Of a stretch of 21,784 nucleotides of DNA, positions 6,391 through 14,709 are shown piece by piece. Every line of letters starts with the position of its first letter. The stretch's first letter is position 1. The DNA is from Planctomycetota bacterium (GTDB lineage: Bacteria; Planctomycetota; Planctomycetia; Pirellulales; Thermoguttaceae), in assembly GCA_018897395.1 (NCBI GenBank), contig JAHIKV010000131.1, positions 1 through 21,784 of the forward strand. The letters are read 5' to 3'. Made by a program: the position numbers and the translations under genes. Under the pieces are notes generated by a model. The model did no database searches. It had not been told where the DNA came from and worked only from the letters and a program-made list of their open reading frames with translations.

Positions 6391-7293
6391 ATGAATATCG
6401 ACACAATACGAGTATTTTGCGACGTTGTTCGGTGCCATAGCTTTTCGCGGGGGGCTAAGATCAACGAGGTCAGCCAGTCGGCGGCCACTCAGTCGGTCCA
6501 CCGGGTCGAGCAACATTTCGGCGTCCAGTTGATCGACCGCTCTAAGCGGCCGTTTGTCCTGACCCCAGAGGGGCAGGCGTGCTACGAAGGGTTCCGCGAG
6601 GTGCTCGAATTGTACGATTCGGTCGAGGCACGGGTACACTCGCTGCGGAGCGAGATCAGCGGATTGGTGCGAGTGGCGGCGATCTATTCCGTGGGGCTGC
6701 ACGACATGCGCCGCTGTATGCAGGACTTCATGCGCCGTTACCCCAAGGCCAAGGTGCGGTTGGAGTATCTGCGTCCGAACAAGGTCTTCGACGCCGTGTT
6801 GAGCGCCGAGGCCGACTTGGGGGTCATTTCCTATCCGTCGCCCACTCCCGATCTGAACGTCATCCCGTTGCGTTCCGAGCGGATGGTGGTCGTCTGTCCG
6901 CCGGGCCATCCCTTGACGAGACACCAGGCCGTCACCGCGGAACACCTCCAGGGAATAGATTTTATCGGCTTCGAACGAGACTTGAGCATCCGCAAGGAAA
7001 TCGACCGATACTTTCGGCAGCGTTCGATTAACGTCCACATGGTGATGGAGTTCGACAACATCGAAACCATCAAGGAGGCTGTGGAGATCGGCGCGGGCGT
7101 GAGCATCCTCCCCGAGCCGACGGTCCGCGATGACGTCCGCAACGGTTCGCTGGCGATCGTCCGGTTGATCGCCCCCGAGTTGCGCCGCCCGCTGGGCGTC
7201 ATCCACCGTCAGCGCAGGGTGTTTACGCCAACCATCGCGAAGTTCGTCGAGTTGCTCCAGCAAGTGCAAAACCAAGCCGCGGAGGAGCAATGA
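6391..7293 (+). CDS. LysR family transcriptional regulator
   Basis: The 300-residue product is a full-length LysR-type regulator. The N-terminal winged helix-turn-helix (residues 1 to about 65) has the family pattern FSRGAKINEVSQSAATQSVHRVEQHFGVQLIDRS in overlapping form. The rest is the periplasmic-binding-protein-like effector domain, with features such as LGVISYPSP and the C-terminal EIGAGVSILPE. Such proteins bind a small effector and switch on an adjacent gene set. The gene overlaps the following RamA-like gene by four bases (ATGA), so it is the first gene of that operon rather than divergently placed as is common for LysR regulators. The effector cannot be predicted, but a methylated or one-carbon compound would fit the neighbour. 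Confidence 0.93.
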   Translation: MNIDTIRVFCDVVRCHSFSRGAKINEVSQSAATQSVHRVEQHFGVQLIDRSKRPFVLTPEGQACYEGFREVLELYDSVEARVHSLRSEISGLVRVAAIYSVGLHDMRRCMQDFMRRYPKAKVRLEYLRPNKVFDAVLSAEADLGVISYPSPTPDLNVIPLRSERMVVVCPPGHPLTRHQAVTAEHLQGIDFIGFERDLSIRKEIDRYFRQRSINVHMVMEFDNIETIKEAVEIGAGVSILPEPTVRDDVRNGSLAIVRLIAPELRRPLGVIHRQRRVFTPTIAKFVELLQQVQNQAAEEQ

Positions 7294-9200
7294 CGCGCGA
7301 ACGGGAAGTCTTGGTCCGTTTCCGGCCGTCGGGTAGGGAGGCATTCGTGCTGCCCGGAACGCGGTTGGTCGAGGCGGCGGCCGAGGCCGGGCTTCTGATC
7401 GACGTCCCCTGCGGCGGTGAAGGAACCTGCGGAAAGTGCCGACTCATCGTTGCCTCGGGCGACGCGGAACCGACGACCATCGAGCGGAAGTGGTTCTCCG
7501 ACGAGGAACTCCAGGCGGGTTGGCGGCTGGCGTGTCAATCGGCCGTCGACGGGCCGGCGGAAGTCGATATCCCCTCGGTCTCACTCGCCACGGTCGAGCA
7601 GAAAATTCTCGTCCGCTATCGTGAGAAAAAGGTGTCAGAACTCTTTTCCGGAAAAAGAGTTCTGACACCTTTTTCTGATCCTTTTTCTGATTCACCCGTG
7701 CGGAAGCAATACGTCGAGCTTCCCTCCCCCACGCGCGGAGACGATCTGCCCGACGCGCTTCGGCTGGAACGGGCTTTGGGCGTTGGACCGCTGGCAATGG
7801 ACGTTTCGTTGCTGCGTGAACTCTCCGCGCGGCTGCGGGAAGCCGGCTTTCGCGGCACCGCCGTGCTGGCCGGCGACCGGCTGTTGGACTTCGAGATCGG
7901 CAACACCGAAGCCGACGCCTTTGCCGTCGCCGTGGACCTCGGAACCACGACGTTGGCCGGCGAGTTGATGGACCTGGGCACGGGCAGCGAGTGGGCGACG
8001 ACCGCGAGGCTGAATCCCCAGACGCGATTCGGCGACGACGTGCTCTCGCGCATCCTGCACGCACGAGAAAAACCAGACGGACTCGCGCGGTTGCAAGAGG
8101 CCGTCGTCTCGGCCGTCGACGAGATGATCGGCGAGTTGTGCCTTCAGGCGGGCGTACCCCGCCAACGCGTCTATGAGTTGGCCGTCGCCGGCAATACGAC
8201 GATGCAGCAGTTGCTCTGCGGCGTCGATCCCGGCCCGTTGGGAGAAGTACCCTTCGTGCCGACCGGCGGCCGAGGCGTTTCGTGCCCCGCCGCGGAACTC
8301 GGCGTTCACATTCATCCCCGCGGAGGCGGTTACGTGATGCCGGCGATCGGCGGATTCGTCGGCGGCGACACCGTGGCCGGCTTGCTCGCCACCGGCCTGG
8401 CCGACGTCGAAGGGCCTGCCTTGTTCGTCGATATCGGCACCAACGGCGAGATCGTCTTGTTGGCCGACGGCCGACTCTTGGCGGCCTCGACCGCCGCCGG
8501 CCCCGCCTTCGAGGGCGCGAGAATCTCGCGCGGAATGCGCGGCGGCCCCGGCGCGATCGAAAAGGTCGTCGTCGAAGGACGCCTGAGGATCAACGTAATC
8601 GGCGACGTGCCGCCGGCGGGCATCTGCGGCTCGGGACTGATCGACGCGGCGGCCGAACTGCTCCGCCATCGGCTGCTCGGTTGCGAGGGCCGGCTGCGAA
8701 CGCCCGACCAATGCGTGCCACTGGCTGAGCCAGTGCCACCCGACCTGGCCAGGCGCGTCGTCTTACACGACGGGCAAGTCTCGTTCCTGCTGGCCGACGA
8801 AGCCGAGACGGCCGACCGCCGGCCGATCGTCCTGACCCAACGCGACATACGCGAGTTGCAACTTGCCTCGGGCGCGATCCGCGCCGGCATTGCGGTCCTG
8901 CTGCGACGCGCCGGCCTGGAACCGAAAGACCTGGAGTTGGTGTTGATCGGCGGCGGTTTCGGCAATTTCATCCGCCGCGGCAACGCCCAACGGATCGGAC
9001 TGTTGCCCACCGAGATCGAGCGTCGCCGCATCCGTTACATGGGCAACACTTCGTTGGCCGGTGCCCGATTGGCGGCGCTTTCGCGGCAGGCGCGACGCGC
9101 GGCCGAGGAGTTTGCCCGCCGCGCAGAGCACGTCGATCTCTCGACCGACCCCGATTTCTCCCGCGCGTTTGCCGAGGCGATGATCTTTCCCGAAGAGTAA
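7290..9200 (+). CDS. RamA-like corrinoid protein reductive activator, [2Fe-2S] plus ASKHA domains
   Basis: The 636-residue product has an N-terminal plant-type ferredoxin domain with Cys41, Cys47, Cys50 and Cys82 (CGGEGTCGKC, then ACQ). It is followed by an actin/Hsp70-like ATPase region: AVDLGTTT near 214-221, AGNTTMQQLL at 300-309, VDIGTNGEI at 380-388, CGSGLIDAAAELL at 446-458 and LIGGGFGNFIRRGNA at 552-566. This is the DUF4445/COG3894 family, whose studied members use ATP and low-potential electrons to return inactive Co(II) corrinoid proteins to Co(I) in methyl-transfer pathways. Residues about 111-135 (REKKVSELFS and on) are an in-frame palindromic insertion in the linker, and a short palindrome lies at residues 476-484. 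Both leave the frame open. The gene is translationally coupled to LysR and is 21 bases from the MFS gene. No corrinoid protein is in view. Confidence 0.88.
   Translation: MTREREVLVRFRPSGREAFVLPGTRLVEAAAEAGLLIDVPCGGEGTCGKCRLIVASGDAEPTTIERKWFSDEELQAGWRLACQSAVDGPAEVDIPSVSLATVEQKILVRYREKKVSELFSGKRVLTPFSDPFSDSPVRKQYVELPSPTRGDDLPDALRLERALGVGPLAMDVSLLRELSARLREAGFRGTAVLAGDRLLDFEIGNTEADAFAVAVDLGTTTLAGELMDLGTGSEWATTARLNPQTRFGDDVLSRILHAREKPDGLARLQEAVVSAVDEMIGELCLQAGVPRQRVYELAVAGNTTMQQLLCGVDPGPLGEVPFVPTGGRGVSCPAAELGVHIHPRGGGYVMPAIGGFVGGDTVAGLLATGLADVEGPALFVDIGTNGEIVLLADGRLLAASTAAGPAFEGARISRGMRGGPGAIEKVVVEGRLRINVIGDVPPAGICGSGLIDAAAELLRHRLLGCEGRLRTPDQCVPLAEPVPPDLARRVVLHDGQVSFLLADEAETADRRPIVLTQRDIRELQLASGAIRAGIAVLLRRAGLEPKDLELVLIGGGFGNFIRRGNAQRIGLLPTEIERRRIRYMGNTSLAGARLAALSRQARRAAEEFARRAEHVDLSTDPDFSRAFAEAMIFPEE
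7624..7691. repeat. Perfect hairpin plus tandem repeat inside the RamA-like gene
   Basis: Arms of 24 bp, 7624-7647 and 7653-7676, are perfect inverted copies around a five-base loop. The core of each arm is GGTGTCAGAACTC. Immediately after, the 12-bp unit CCTTTTTCTGAT occurs twice in tandem (7668-7679 and 7680-7691), giving the peptide PFSDPFSD. The frame stays open through it all. The insertion falls between the ferredoxin domain and the next domain, where a tail would be tolerated. Confidence 0.85.
8715..8739. repeat. Short palindrome inside the RamA-like gene
   Basis: GTGCCACTGGCT (8715-8726) and AGCCAGTGCCAC (8728-8739) pair at 11 of 12 positions around one base. It encodes CVPLAEPVPP, in a stretch of the protein without recognised motifs. 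The sequence resembles the GTGCCACTGCTGG core of the element at 14586-14665, so it may be a small relative. Confidence 0.5.
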
Positions 9201-9221
9201 TGTTGTGTCGTTTACGGCAAA

Positions 9222-10565
9222 ATGGATTCAACATCTCCCGTCCACGAATCATCCGGCTCGCGTCGGTTGCCGCGAAACGTCAAGCTTCTCGGCTGGGCGA
9301 GCCTGCTGAACGACGTGGCCAGCGAGATGATCTTCCCGCTGCTGCCGAGGTTTCTGCTCAAGTTCCTCGGCGGCAGCGAGGCCTGGTTGGGTGCCATCGA
9401 GGGGACGGCCGACTCGGTCGGCAGTTTGGTCAAGCTTTGGTCGGGCGGCCGCTCGGACCGCGGCGCCGGACGAAAACGGTTCGTCGTTTTCGGATACGCC
9501 CTCTCCAATCTCGTCCAACCCCTGATCGGCCTCATCCTACTCCCCTGGCATTTGCTTGCCTTGCGGGTCGCCAACCGGACGGGCAAGGGCATTCGCACTT
9601 CTCCCCGCGACGCCATGATCGCCGATTCAACGCCGCCGGAGATCCGCGGCCGGGCGTTCGGCTTCCACCGCGGCATGGATCATCTCGGCGCGGCCGTCGG
9701 GCCGCTGCTGGCGGCGGCCTTCCTTTGGTTCTGCCGGGACGCCCGGCCGGAAGTGTTCGAGACCCGGCTGCGGAATATGTTCCTCTTGACGGCCGTTCCA
9801 GGCGCGCTGGTCGTGGTTTTGCTGTGGCTCGGTCTGCGCGAGCCGGCGCGGTCTCGCGGCGCAGCCGTCTCGGCCGCACGCGCGGATGAGACGCCCGGAT
9901 CGCGGGAAGGGCACCCAGAGGGTACCCGGTCCATATTTTCGGCCGACGTTTTTCTCGCTAAACACGGTTTTCCGCCGAAAAATGGACCAGTCCCCAGCCG
10001 CGTTTCGGAACGCCCCACGCTGACGTTGCGGCCGTTCGATCGCCGCTTCCGACTCTATCTGGCCGCGTTGGTGGTGTTCACTCTGGCCAATTCCAGCGAC
10101 GCCTTTCTGTTGGCGCGGGCGGGCCAGTTGGGAGTGGCCGTCTGGCTGCTGCCGGTGCTGTGGAGCATGTTCCACGTAATTAAGAGCGGCGGCAACGTCC
10201 TCTGCGGCCGGTTGGTCGACCGCGTCGGGCCGCGGCCGATGATCCTCGCCGGCTGGGTCTACTACGCCGGGGTTTATCTGGCCTTCGCGCTGGCCTCCGA
10301 GGCTTGGCAAGTTTGGGCGCTGTTCGCCGCCTACGCCGTCTTCTACGCCCTGACCGAGCCGGCCGAAAAGACCCTGGTGGCGAATCTCGCGGGCGACGAG
10401 CACCGCGGATTGGCCTTCGGCTGGTTCAACTGCGCCGTGGGCGTCGCCACCTTGCCGTCGAGCCTGCTCTTCGGAGTGTTGTATCAGGCGTACGGTCCGT
10501 TGGCGGCCTTCGGCAGCGGAGCGGTTTTGGCCCTAGCGGCCGCGGCGCTGCTGTCGCGATTGTAA
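9222..10565 (+). CDS. Major facilitator superfamily transporter
   Basis: The 447-residue product is an inner-membrane MFS carrier with about 12 hydrophobic segments in two halves. The first half has the cytoplasmic loop GGRSDRGAGRKR between segments 2 and 3, and the family motif RTGKGIRTSPRDA near residues 119-131. The second half has the matching CGRLVDRVGPRP loop. The central cytoplasmic loop (about 206-270) is unusually long and includes an in-frame palindromic insertion at about residues 236-256. The gene begins 21 bases after the RamA-like gene and belongs to the same operon, so it may carry a substrate or product of that pathway. The substrate is unknown. No Shine-Dalgarno is obvious before the ATG at 9222. 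Confidence 0.88.
   Translation: MDSTSPVHESSGSRRLPRNVKLLGWASLLNDVASEMIFPLLPRFLLKFLGGSEAWLGAIEGTADSVGSLVKLWSGGRSDRGAGRKRFVVFGYALSNLVQPLIGLILLPWHLLALRVANRTGKGIRTSPRDAMIADSTPPEIRGRAFGFHRGMDHLGAAVGPLLAAAFLWFCRDARPEVFETRLRNMFLLTAVPGALVVVLLWLGLREPARSRGAAVSAARADETPGSREGHPEGTRSIFSADVFLAKHGFPPKNGPVPSRVSERPTLTLRPFDRRFRLYLAALVVFTLANSSDAFLLARAGQLGVAVWLLPVLWSMFHVIKSGGNVLCGRLVDRVGPRPMILAGWVYYAGVYLAFALASEAWQVWALFAAYAVFYALTEPAEKTLVANLAGDEHRGLAFGWFNCAVGVATLPSSLLFGVLYQAYGPLAAFGSGAVLALAAAALLSRL
9928..9988. repeat. Palindromic insertion inside the MFS gene
   Basis: The left arm at 9928-9943, starting GGTCCATATTTTCGGC, and the right arm at 9974-9988, GCCGAAAAATGGACC, are inverted copies with one extra base on the left. 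The spacer is 30 bases. It codes for part of the central cytoplasmic loop, the most tolerant site of an MFS protein. The right arm and its flank match 16 of 20 positions with 17325-17344, upstream of the SpoIIAA-like gene. Confidence 0.65.
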
Positions 10566-10570
10566 CGGTT

Positions 10571-11848
10571 ATGCAACCCGTGATTAAATGTTGCGTAGGT
10601 CGCGTGGATTACATTTGCACCGGACCAAACGTAACCGACATTTCAGATGTGACCCAACCGCGCATCATACATATCGAATCGCTCGACGCCCTGCGGGCGA
10701 CGGCCGGGGCGTGGGACGACCTTTGGCGCCGCGGCGAGGCGACGCTCCCCTCGCTCCGCGCCGAACTGCTCGCCCAATGGGTGGAACAATTCGCGCGGCC
10801 GGAAGATTTCAGCGCGATCGCCGTGGAGGTGAAGGGGCGCCTGGCGGCCGCCCTGCCGCTGATCCGCGTAGGGTGGGACAAGCGAAGCGCAGTCCCGCCA
10901 ACGGCGGAAAATGCGCGGTGGGGCTGCGCTTCGCTTGACCCACCCTGCTTTCCGATCCGACACGTTCGTTTTTTATTCCGTGCCGCCGCGATGCCCTGCA
11001 ACGAGTGGTCCGGCAGCGGCGACCTGCTGCTGGAAGCCGACGACGCCGCGGATGAAGCACTACGCGCCTTGGCGGCGGGGATTCGGGAAACGGGTGTTCC
11101 GCTGCTGTGGCTCGACGAGGCCACGCTGGACGCCGCTCGTTGGAGGCGATTTCAGCAGGCCCTTTCCCGCGGCGGGATGACCGTTGCGGGACGCCGACGC
11201 TGGCTGGTCGGGCGGGTGGAGATCGACCACGACTGGCCGGCCTACAAGGCCCGCTGGTCGCGCAAACACCGTCAGAAAACGGCCCAGGCGGCGCGGCGGC
11301 TGGCCGAGCGGGGCGACGTGCGGTTGGACGTCCGCTCTCGACTAGCGCCCCACGAGGTTGAGACGGCGATGAGGCAGTGTTTCGAGATCGAGGACCACGG
11401 CTGGAAGGGCGCGGCGGGCACGTCCGTGCTCCGCACGCCGGGTATGGCCGGCTTCTACGTTTGTCAGGCGGAACAGGCCGCTCGATGGGGCCAGCTCGAA
11501 ATCGTCACGCTCCATTGCGGCGGCCGGCCCGCGGCTTTTTCCTACGGGCTCTCGGCCAAGGGCGTTTTTCACTCGATCAAGATCGGCTACGATCCCGAGT
11601 ACGCTGAATACCATCCGGGCCAACTTCTGCGATACTACTTGCTGGAACGGTTCTTCGCCGATCCCGAGCGGAAGGCGCTGGACTTTCAAGGGCCGATGAC
11701 CGAGGCCCACGCCGCGTGGCAGCCCGAGCGGTACGCGGTCGGCCGGGTGGCGGTCGCGCCACGAGGTTTGGCGGGCCGTTTGGCGGTGTTGGCCTACAAG
11801 CACGTCTGGCCGTGGGTGCGGAGAGGAACGGGGGGAGGTGTTGATTGA
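10571..11848 (+). CDS. GNAT-fold acyltransferase, BioF2/CelD-like
   Basis: The product of about 425 residues resembles the large GNAT-type family Acetyltransf_6 (CelD/FemAB-like). Recognisable parts are the N-terminal WDDLWRRGEATLPSLRAELLAQW, the KHRQKTAQAARRLAERG helix and the C-terminal block GGRPAAFSYGLSAKGVFHSIKIGYDPEYAEYHPG in overlapping form, then LDFQGPMTEAHAAWQ. Members transfer acyl or aminoacyl groups, often to envelope polymers or polysaccharides; the substrate here is unknown. The ATG at 10571 lies six bases after the MFS stop. A GTG at 10649 gives a start nearer the domain and is a real alternative. Residues 100-130 (VGWDKRSAVPP and on) are a palindromic insertion bounded by GATCCG repeats; without it the protein reads LPLIRHVRFLF. 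It converges on the CHASE kinase gene with 11 bases between stops. Confidence 0.8.
   Translation: MQPVIKCCVGRVDYICTGPNVTDISDVTQPRIIHIESLDALRATAGAWDDLWRRGEATLPSLRAELLAQWVEQFARPEDFSAIAVEVKGRLAAALPLIRVGWDKRSAVPPTAENARWGCASLDPPCFPIRHVRFLFRAAAMPCNEWSGSGDLLLEADDAADEALRALAAGIRETGVPLLWLDEATLDAARWRRFQQALSRGGMTVAGRRRWLVGRVEIDHDWPAYKARWSRKHRQKTAQAARRLAERGDVRLDVRSRLAPHEVETAMRQCFEIEDHGWKGAAGTSVLRTPGMAGFYVCQAEQAARWGQLEIVTLHCGGRPAAFSYGLSAKGVFHSIKIGYDPEYAEYHPGQLLRYYLLERFFADPERKALDFQGPMTEAHAAWQPERYAVGRVAVAPRGLAGRLAVLAYKHVWPWVRRGTGGGVD
10861..10959. repeat. In-frame palindromic element flanked by GATCCG direct repeats
   Basis: Arms at 10868-10899 and 10917-10948 are inverted copies over 32 bp with four mismatches; the shared core is CAAGCGAAGCGCAG. 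GATCCG occurs at 10861-10866 and 10954-10959, exactly 93 bases (31 codons) apart. Removing one repeat with the element leaves an open and plausible protein. The same family occurs between genes at 20042-20124, also followed by CTTTC on the right, which helps set the element's end. Confidence 0.85.
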
Positions 11849-11859
11849 GCATCAGAGCG

Positions 11860-14052
11860 TCAATGGCGGCTGCCGGACGCGGTCCCGTTTTCGACCGGCG
11901 GCGACAAGGGTAGTTCGACGTGGACGTGCGTTCCGTACTCTGGTGACGATTCGATTTCGGCCGAGCCGCCCAACAGCCGTGCCCGCTCGCGGAGGCCCCG
12001 CAGGCCGAAATGACCGCTTTGGACCTTCTCCGTGTCGAAGCCGACGCCCCAGTCGCGCACGTCGATCAGCACGCGGTCGCCGGAGAGGCCCAACTCGACG
12101 CGGACTTTTTCGCTCCGGCTGTGCCGGCAGGCGTTGGTCAGCGATTCCTGGACGACGCGGAAGACGGCGCTTTCCAACGGCGGGGCGAATCGTCGCGGCT
12201 CCAGATTGTGGACGAACTCGATTTTAGGACCGTCATGTTGCCGATACCCGGAGAGCAAATCCTCAACGGCGGCAACGATCCCCGACTCGTCGAGGACCGG
12301 CGGCCGCAATCCGCCGATCAGCCGACGGGTCTCGGCCATGGCCTCGCGGAGCAGTCGAACGGCCTCGTCGAACATTTCCCGCGCGGCGTCTGGATCGCGG
12401 TCTTGCAAGTTCTCGATGGACTGGAACTTAAACAGCACGCCGGTCAATTGTTGCGCCAGGCCGTCGTGAATCTCGTACGACACCAGCTTTCTGTCCTGTT
12501 CCTGCAGATCGAGCATTTCCCGCAACAGCCGTTGCTCCTTGCGCAATTTTTCTTCCGCCAGCTTGCGGTCGGTGATGTCGCGGGCCAAGCCGAGCATGAG
12601 GCGCTCGTTGCCCACGTTGAACGGAACCAGACGGATTTCCACGGGAAAGGTGCTGCCGTCCTTGCGGAGGTGGATGCCCCCAAAACTTACGGGGTATTTG
12701 TTGTCCGGAAGATTCCAGAATTGGAGTTGATTGCCGTCGATGAAATGCGCGTCGATTTCGGAGATGTTCATGTCGAGCAATTCATCGCGTGAATATCCCA
12801 AGGTATTGCAGGCCCGCTTGTTGAGGTCGAGAATCCGCCCGCTTAAATCGTGAAGAAAGAAGGCGTCGCCGGCGCTGTCCACCAGCCGGCGGAAACGCTG
12901 CTCGCTGGCCCGCAGTTCTTGGGTCCGCTGGGTCACCAGTCGTCTGACGCGGGCAGTCCGCCCGGTGAGCAAAAAAAGCAATCCCACCAGCAGGGCGGTA
13001 ATCAACAATCCCGTCGGCAGCACCAGGGTCGGCCCCCACGTCCGGTGCCGCGCCAGATAAGATTCCAAGGGAACGCACTCGATCTCTCCCATGCGGTCGA
13101 CGGCCTCGATAATGCCGGTGACGCGCATGCCGGCCGCGGAAGGCTTCGCCGGATCGGGTGCCGGATTCGTTGCCTTCCCGGGGGCGCGCAGCGGAGAAGG
13201 TCGGGTGCAAATAGGTGGTCCGCTGCCTGCGTCCGAGAGGTCGCGGATGTTCACGTCGATTCCCACCGGAGTAAACGAGTGAAGCGCCGCTTCCACAATC
13301 GCACTTATGTCAAACACTCCAAAGACAAAGCCGGCTGTTTGAGGGCGATCGGCGCTTGCGTCGGCGTTCCGAATCGGCGCCACAACGTAGAGCAGCTTGT
13401 CGTGCGTCGTGTCCTTTCCCGCCGGCGAGCATACGGCGGCGGCCTGACGACCGGTGGCCATCGCCCTCTCGGTGGCGGCGCGGCACGCCGGATCCGAGCG
13501 GAGATCAAACCCCAACGTCGACTTGTATTTCTCGAATGGTTCGACAAAGAGGACCGGGCAGTATTCGGCGCGCTTGACCGCGGGGACATATCGCCCGCGG
13601 TCGTCCTGTTCCGTGATTCCGTAGTTTGAAAAACCATCCTCGCGGACGGCTTGCTCGTGGGCCGTGCGTTCCGCCTCCGCGATCAACGGCGCCCACCCGA
13701 GAACTCGAACGCCTTGGAATCTTTGCAAGAGCGGCCCGGTAAAGGTGCGGAACTCCTTTCGCTCCACCAGTTCGGAGCCGGCGTAAAACGCCTCGATGAT
13801 GTCGACGACGCTCAGCCGGTCGAACACAGCGTGTTGAATCGCCTCGATGCGTCTCTCGGCGTCGTGCTGAAACTGCACCGCGGTGAGCCGCCGTTCCTGA
13901 TCTCGCAGCATCTGGGCCAACAACAACGAAATCACAACGCCCCCAAGTCCGACGAGGAGACAGAACAGTATCCGTCGCCGACCCGAGCGAGAAAGTTCTC
14001 CTTCGGCCGATTGGACGCCGTTGCGACGTTGTTGGCTATTCGGAAGAACCAA
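11860..14052 (-). CDS. Membrane sensor histidine kinase, CHASE-PAS-HisKA_3-HATPase
   Basis: This 730-residue inner-membrane kinase has a first membrane helix at about 28-49 and a second at about 342-363. The segment between them is periplasmic and carries CHASE-type features such as RVLGWAPLI, YVPAVKRAEYCPVLFVEP and GFDLRSDPACRAATERA. A PAS domain (about 383-497, with GDAFFLHDLSGRILDLN and ARDITDRK) precedes a NarX/DegS-type dimerisation domain with His529 in YEIHDGLAQQ. The ATPase has ESLTNACRHS, DWGVGFD and GLRGLRERA. Such kinases usually phosphorylate NarL-type regulators, but none is adjacent. The CHASE ligand is unknown. The start is TTG at 14052, with AAGGAC seven to eight bases upstream, and no later ATG precedes the first helix. 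A promoter lies about 50 bases upstream. Confidence 0.9.
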   Translation of the reverse strand: MVLPNSQQRRNGVQSAEGELSRSGRRRILFCLLVGLGGVVISLLLAQMLRDQERRLTAVQFQHDAERRIEAIQHAVFDRLSVVDIIEAFYAGSELVERKEFRTFTGPLLQRFQGVRVLGWAPLIAEAERTAHEQAVREDGFSNYGITEQDDRGRYVPAVKRAEYCPVLFVEPFEKYKSTLGFDLRSDPACRAATERAMATGRQAAAVCSPAGKDTTHDKLLYVVAPIRNADASADRPQTAGFVFGVFDISAIVEAALHSFTPVGIDVNIRDLSDAGSGPPICTRPSPLRAPGKATNPAPDPAKPSAAGMRVTGIIEAVDRMGEIECVPLESYLARHRTWGPTLVLPTGLLITALLVGLLFLLTGRTARVRRLVTQRTQELRASEQRFRRLVDSAGDAFFLHDLSGRILDLNKRACNTLGYSRDELLDMNISEIDAHFIDGNQLQFWNLPDNKYPVSFGGIHLRKDGSTFPVEIRLVPFNVGNERLMLGLARDITDRKLAEEKLRKEQRLLREMLDLQEQDRKLVSYEIHDGLAQQLTGVLFKFQSIENLQDRDPDAAREMFDEAVRLLREAMAETRRLIGGLRPPVLDESGIVAAVEDLLSGYRQHDGPKIEFVHNLEPRRFAPPLESAVFRVVQESLTNACRHSRSEKVRVELGLSGDRVLIDVRDWGVGFDTEKVQSGHFGLRGLRERARLLGGSAEIESSPEYGTHVHVELPLSPPVENGTASGSRH

Positions 14053-14098
14053 GGCAAAGTCCTTTGTCGGGGGGGGTATCGAACTCTACCGACATACT

Positions 14099-14126
14099 AT
14101 AATACCTCGGACGCGGAGCAAGTCAA
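14099..14126 (-). promoter_or_regulatory. Sigma-70 type promoter of the CHASE kinase gene
   Basis: Reading the minus strand, TTGACT (14126-14121), a 16-base spacer and TATTAT (14104-14099) form a near-consensus promoter. Transcription would begin near 14092, giving a leader of about 40 bases before the TTG start. Confidence 0.55.
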
Positions 14127-14241
14127 TACAACCAATAAGAGGTAGAGAGGGTGCGCAATAGGAAAATGGCGCGCCAAACGACCACAAGCCCCATCTTAAA
14201 TGTCAGGTAAGTATCTGAAAATGAATAACGAGTGCAATTCT

Positions 14242-14300
14242 GTAGGACGGATTCCCCAATCCGTCCCCGAAAACTGGACGGATTAGGAAATCCGTCCTAC
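14242..14300. repeat. Palindromic element, 25-bp arms
   Basis: Arms 14242-14266 and 14276-14300 are inverted copies with two mismatches and a nine-base loop. Each begins GTAGGACGGATT. Each arm is also self-complementary (GGACGGATT then AATCCGTCC), so the element can fold as one long hairpin or as two small ones. No target duplication is visible. Confidence 0.8.
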
Positions 14301-14548
14301 GTGTAAATCACCCACTTATTCTTTTACAGGCCCTAAGTGTCGTATGAACGCCGAACGGTTGCAACGGGGTGGGGGGTGTACTACACCGTATTTTCCGCAA
14401 CAGGCAAGATTTTGGGACCATTCCCATACTTCGACGTTGCGTTCCGAAGGGAAAAAAGTCCTCCGTGGTCACGACCGGTTTTCGCGTGGCGGGGAAGCCG
14501 AAACGCACCAACCACAACGGACATCGGTGCGTGTCGCACACGGCGGGG

Positions 14549-14684
<136 letters not shown>

Positions 14685-14709
14685 GCGAAAATTTCTACCG
14701 CGGCGCGAT

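Noticed and set aside
9914..9997. CCCAG direct repeats as target duplication of the MFS insertion
   Set aside because: The copies are 79 bases apart, which is not a multiple of three, so a simple insertion there would have broken the frame.
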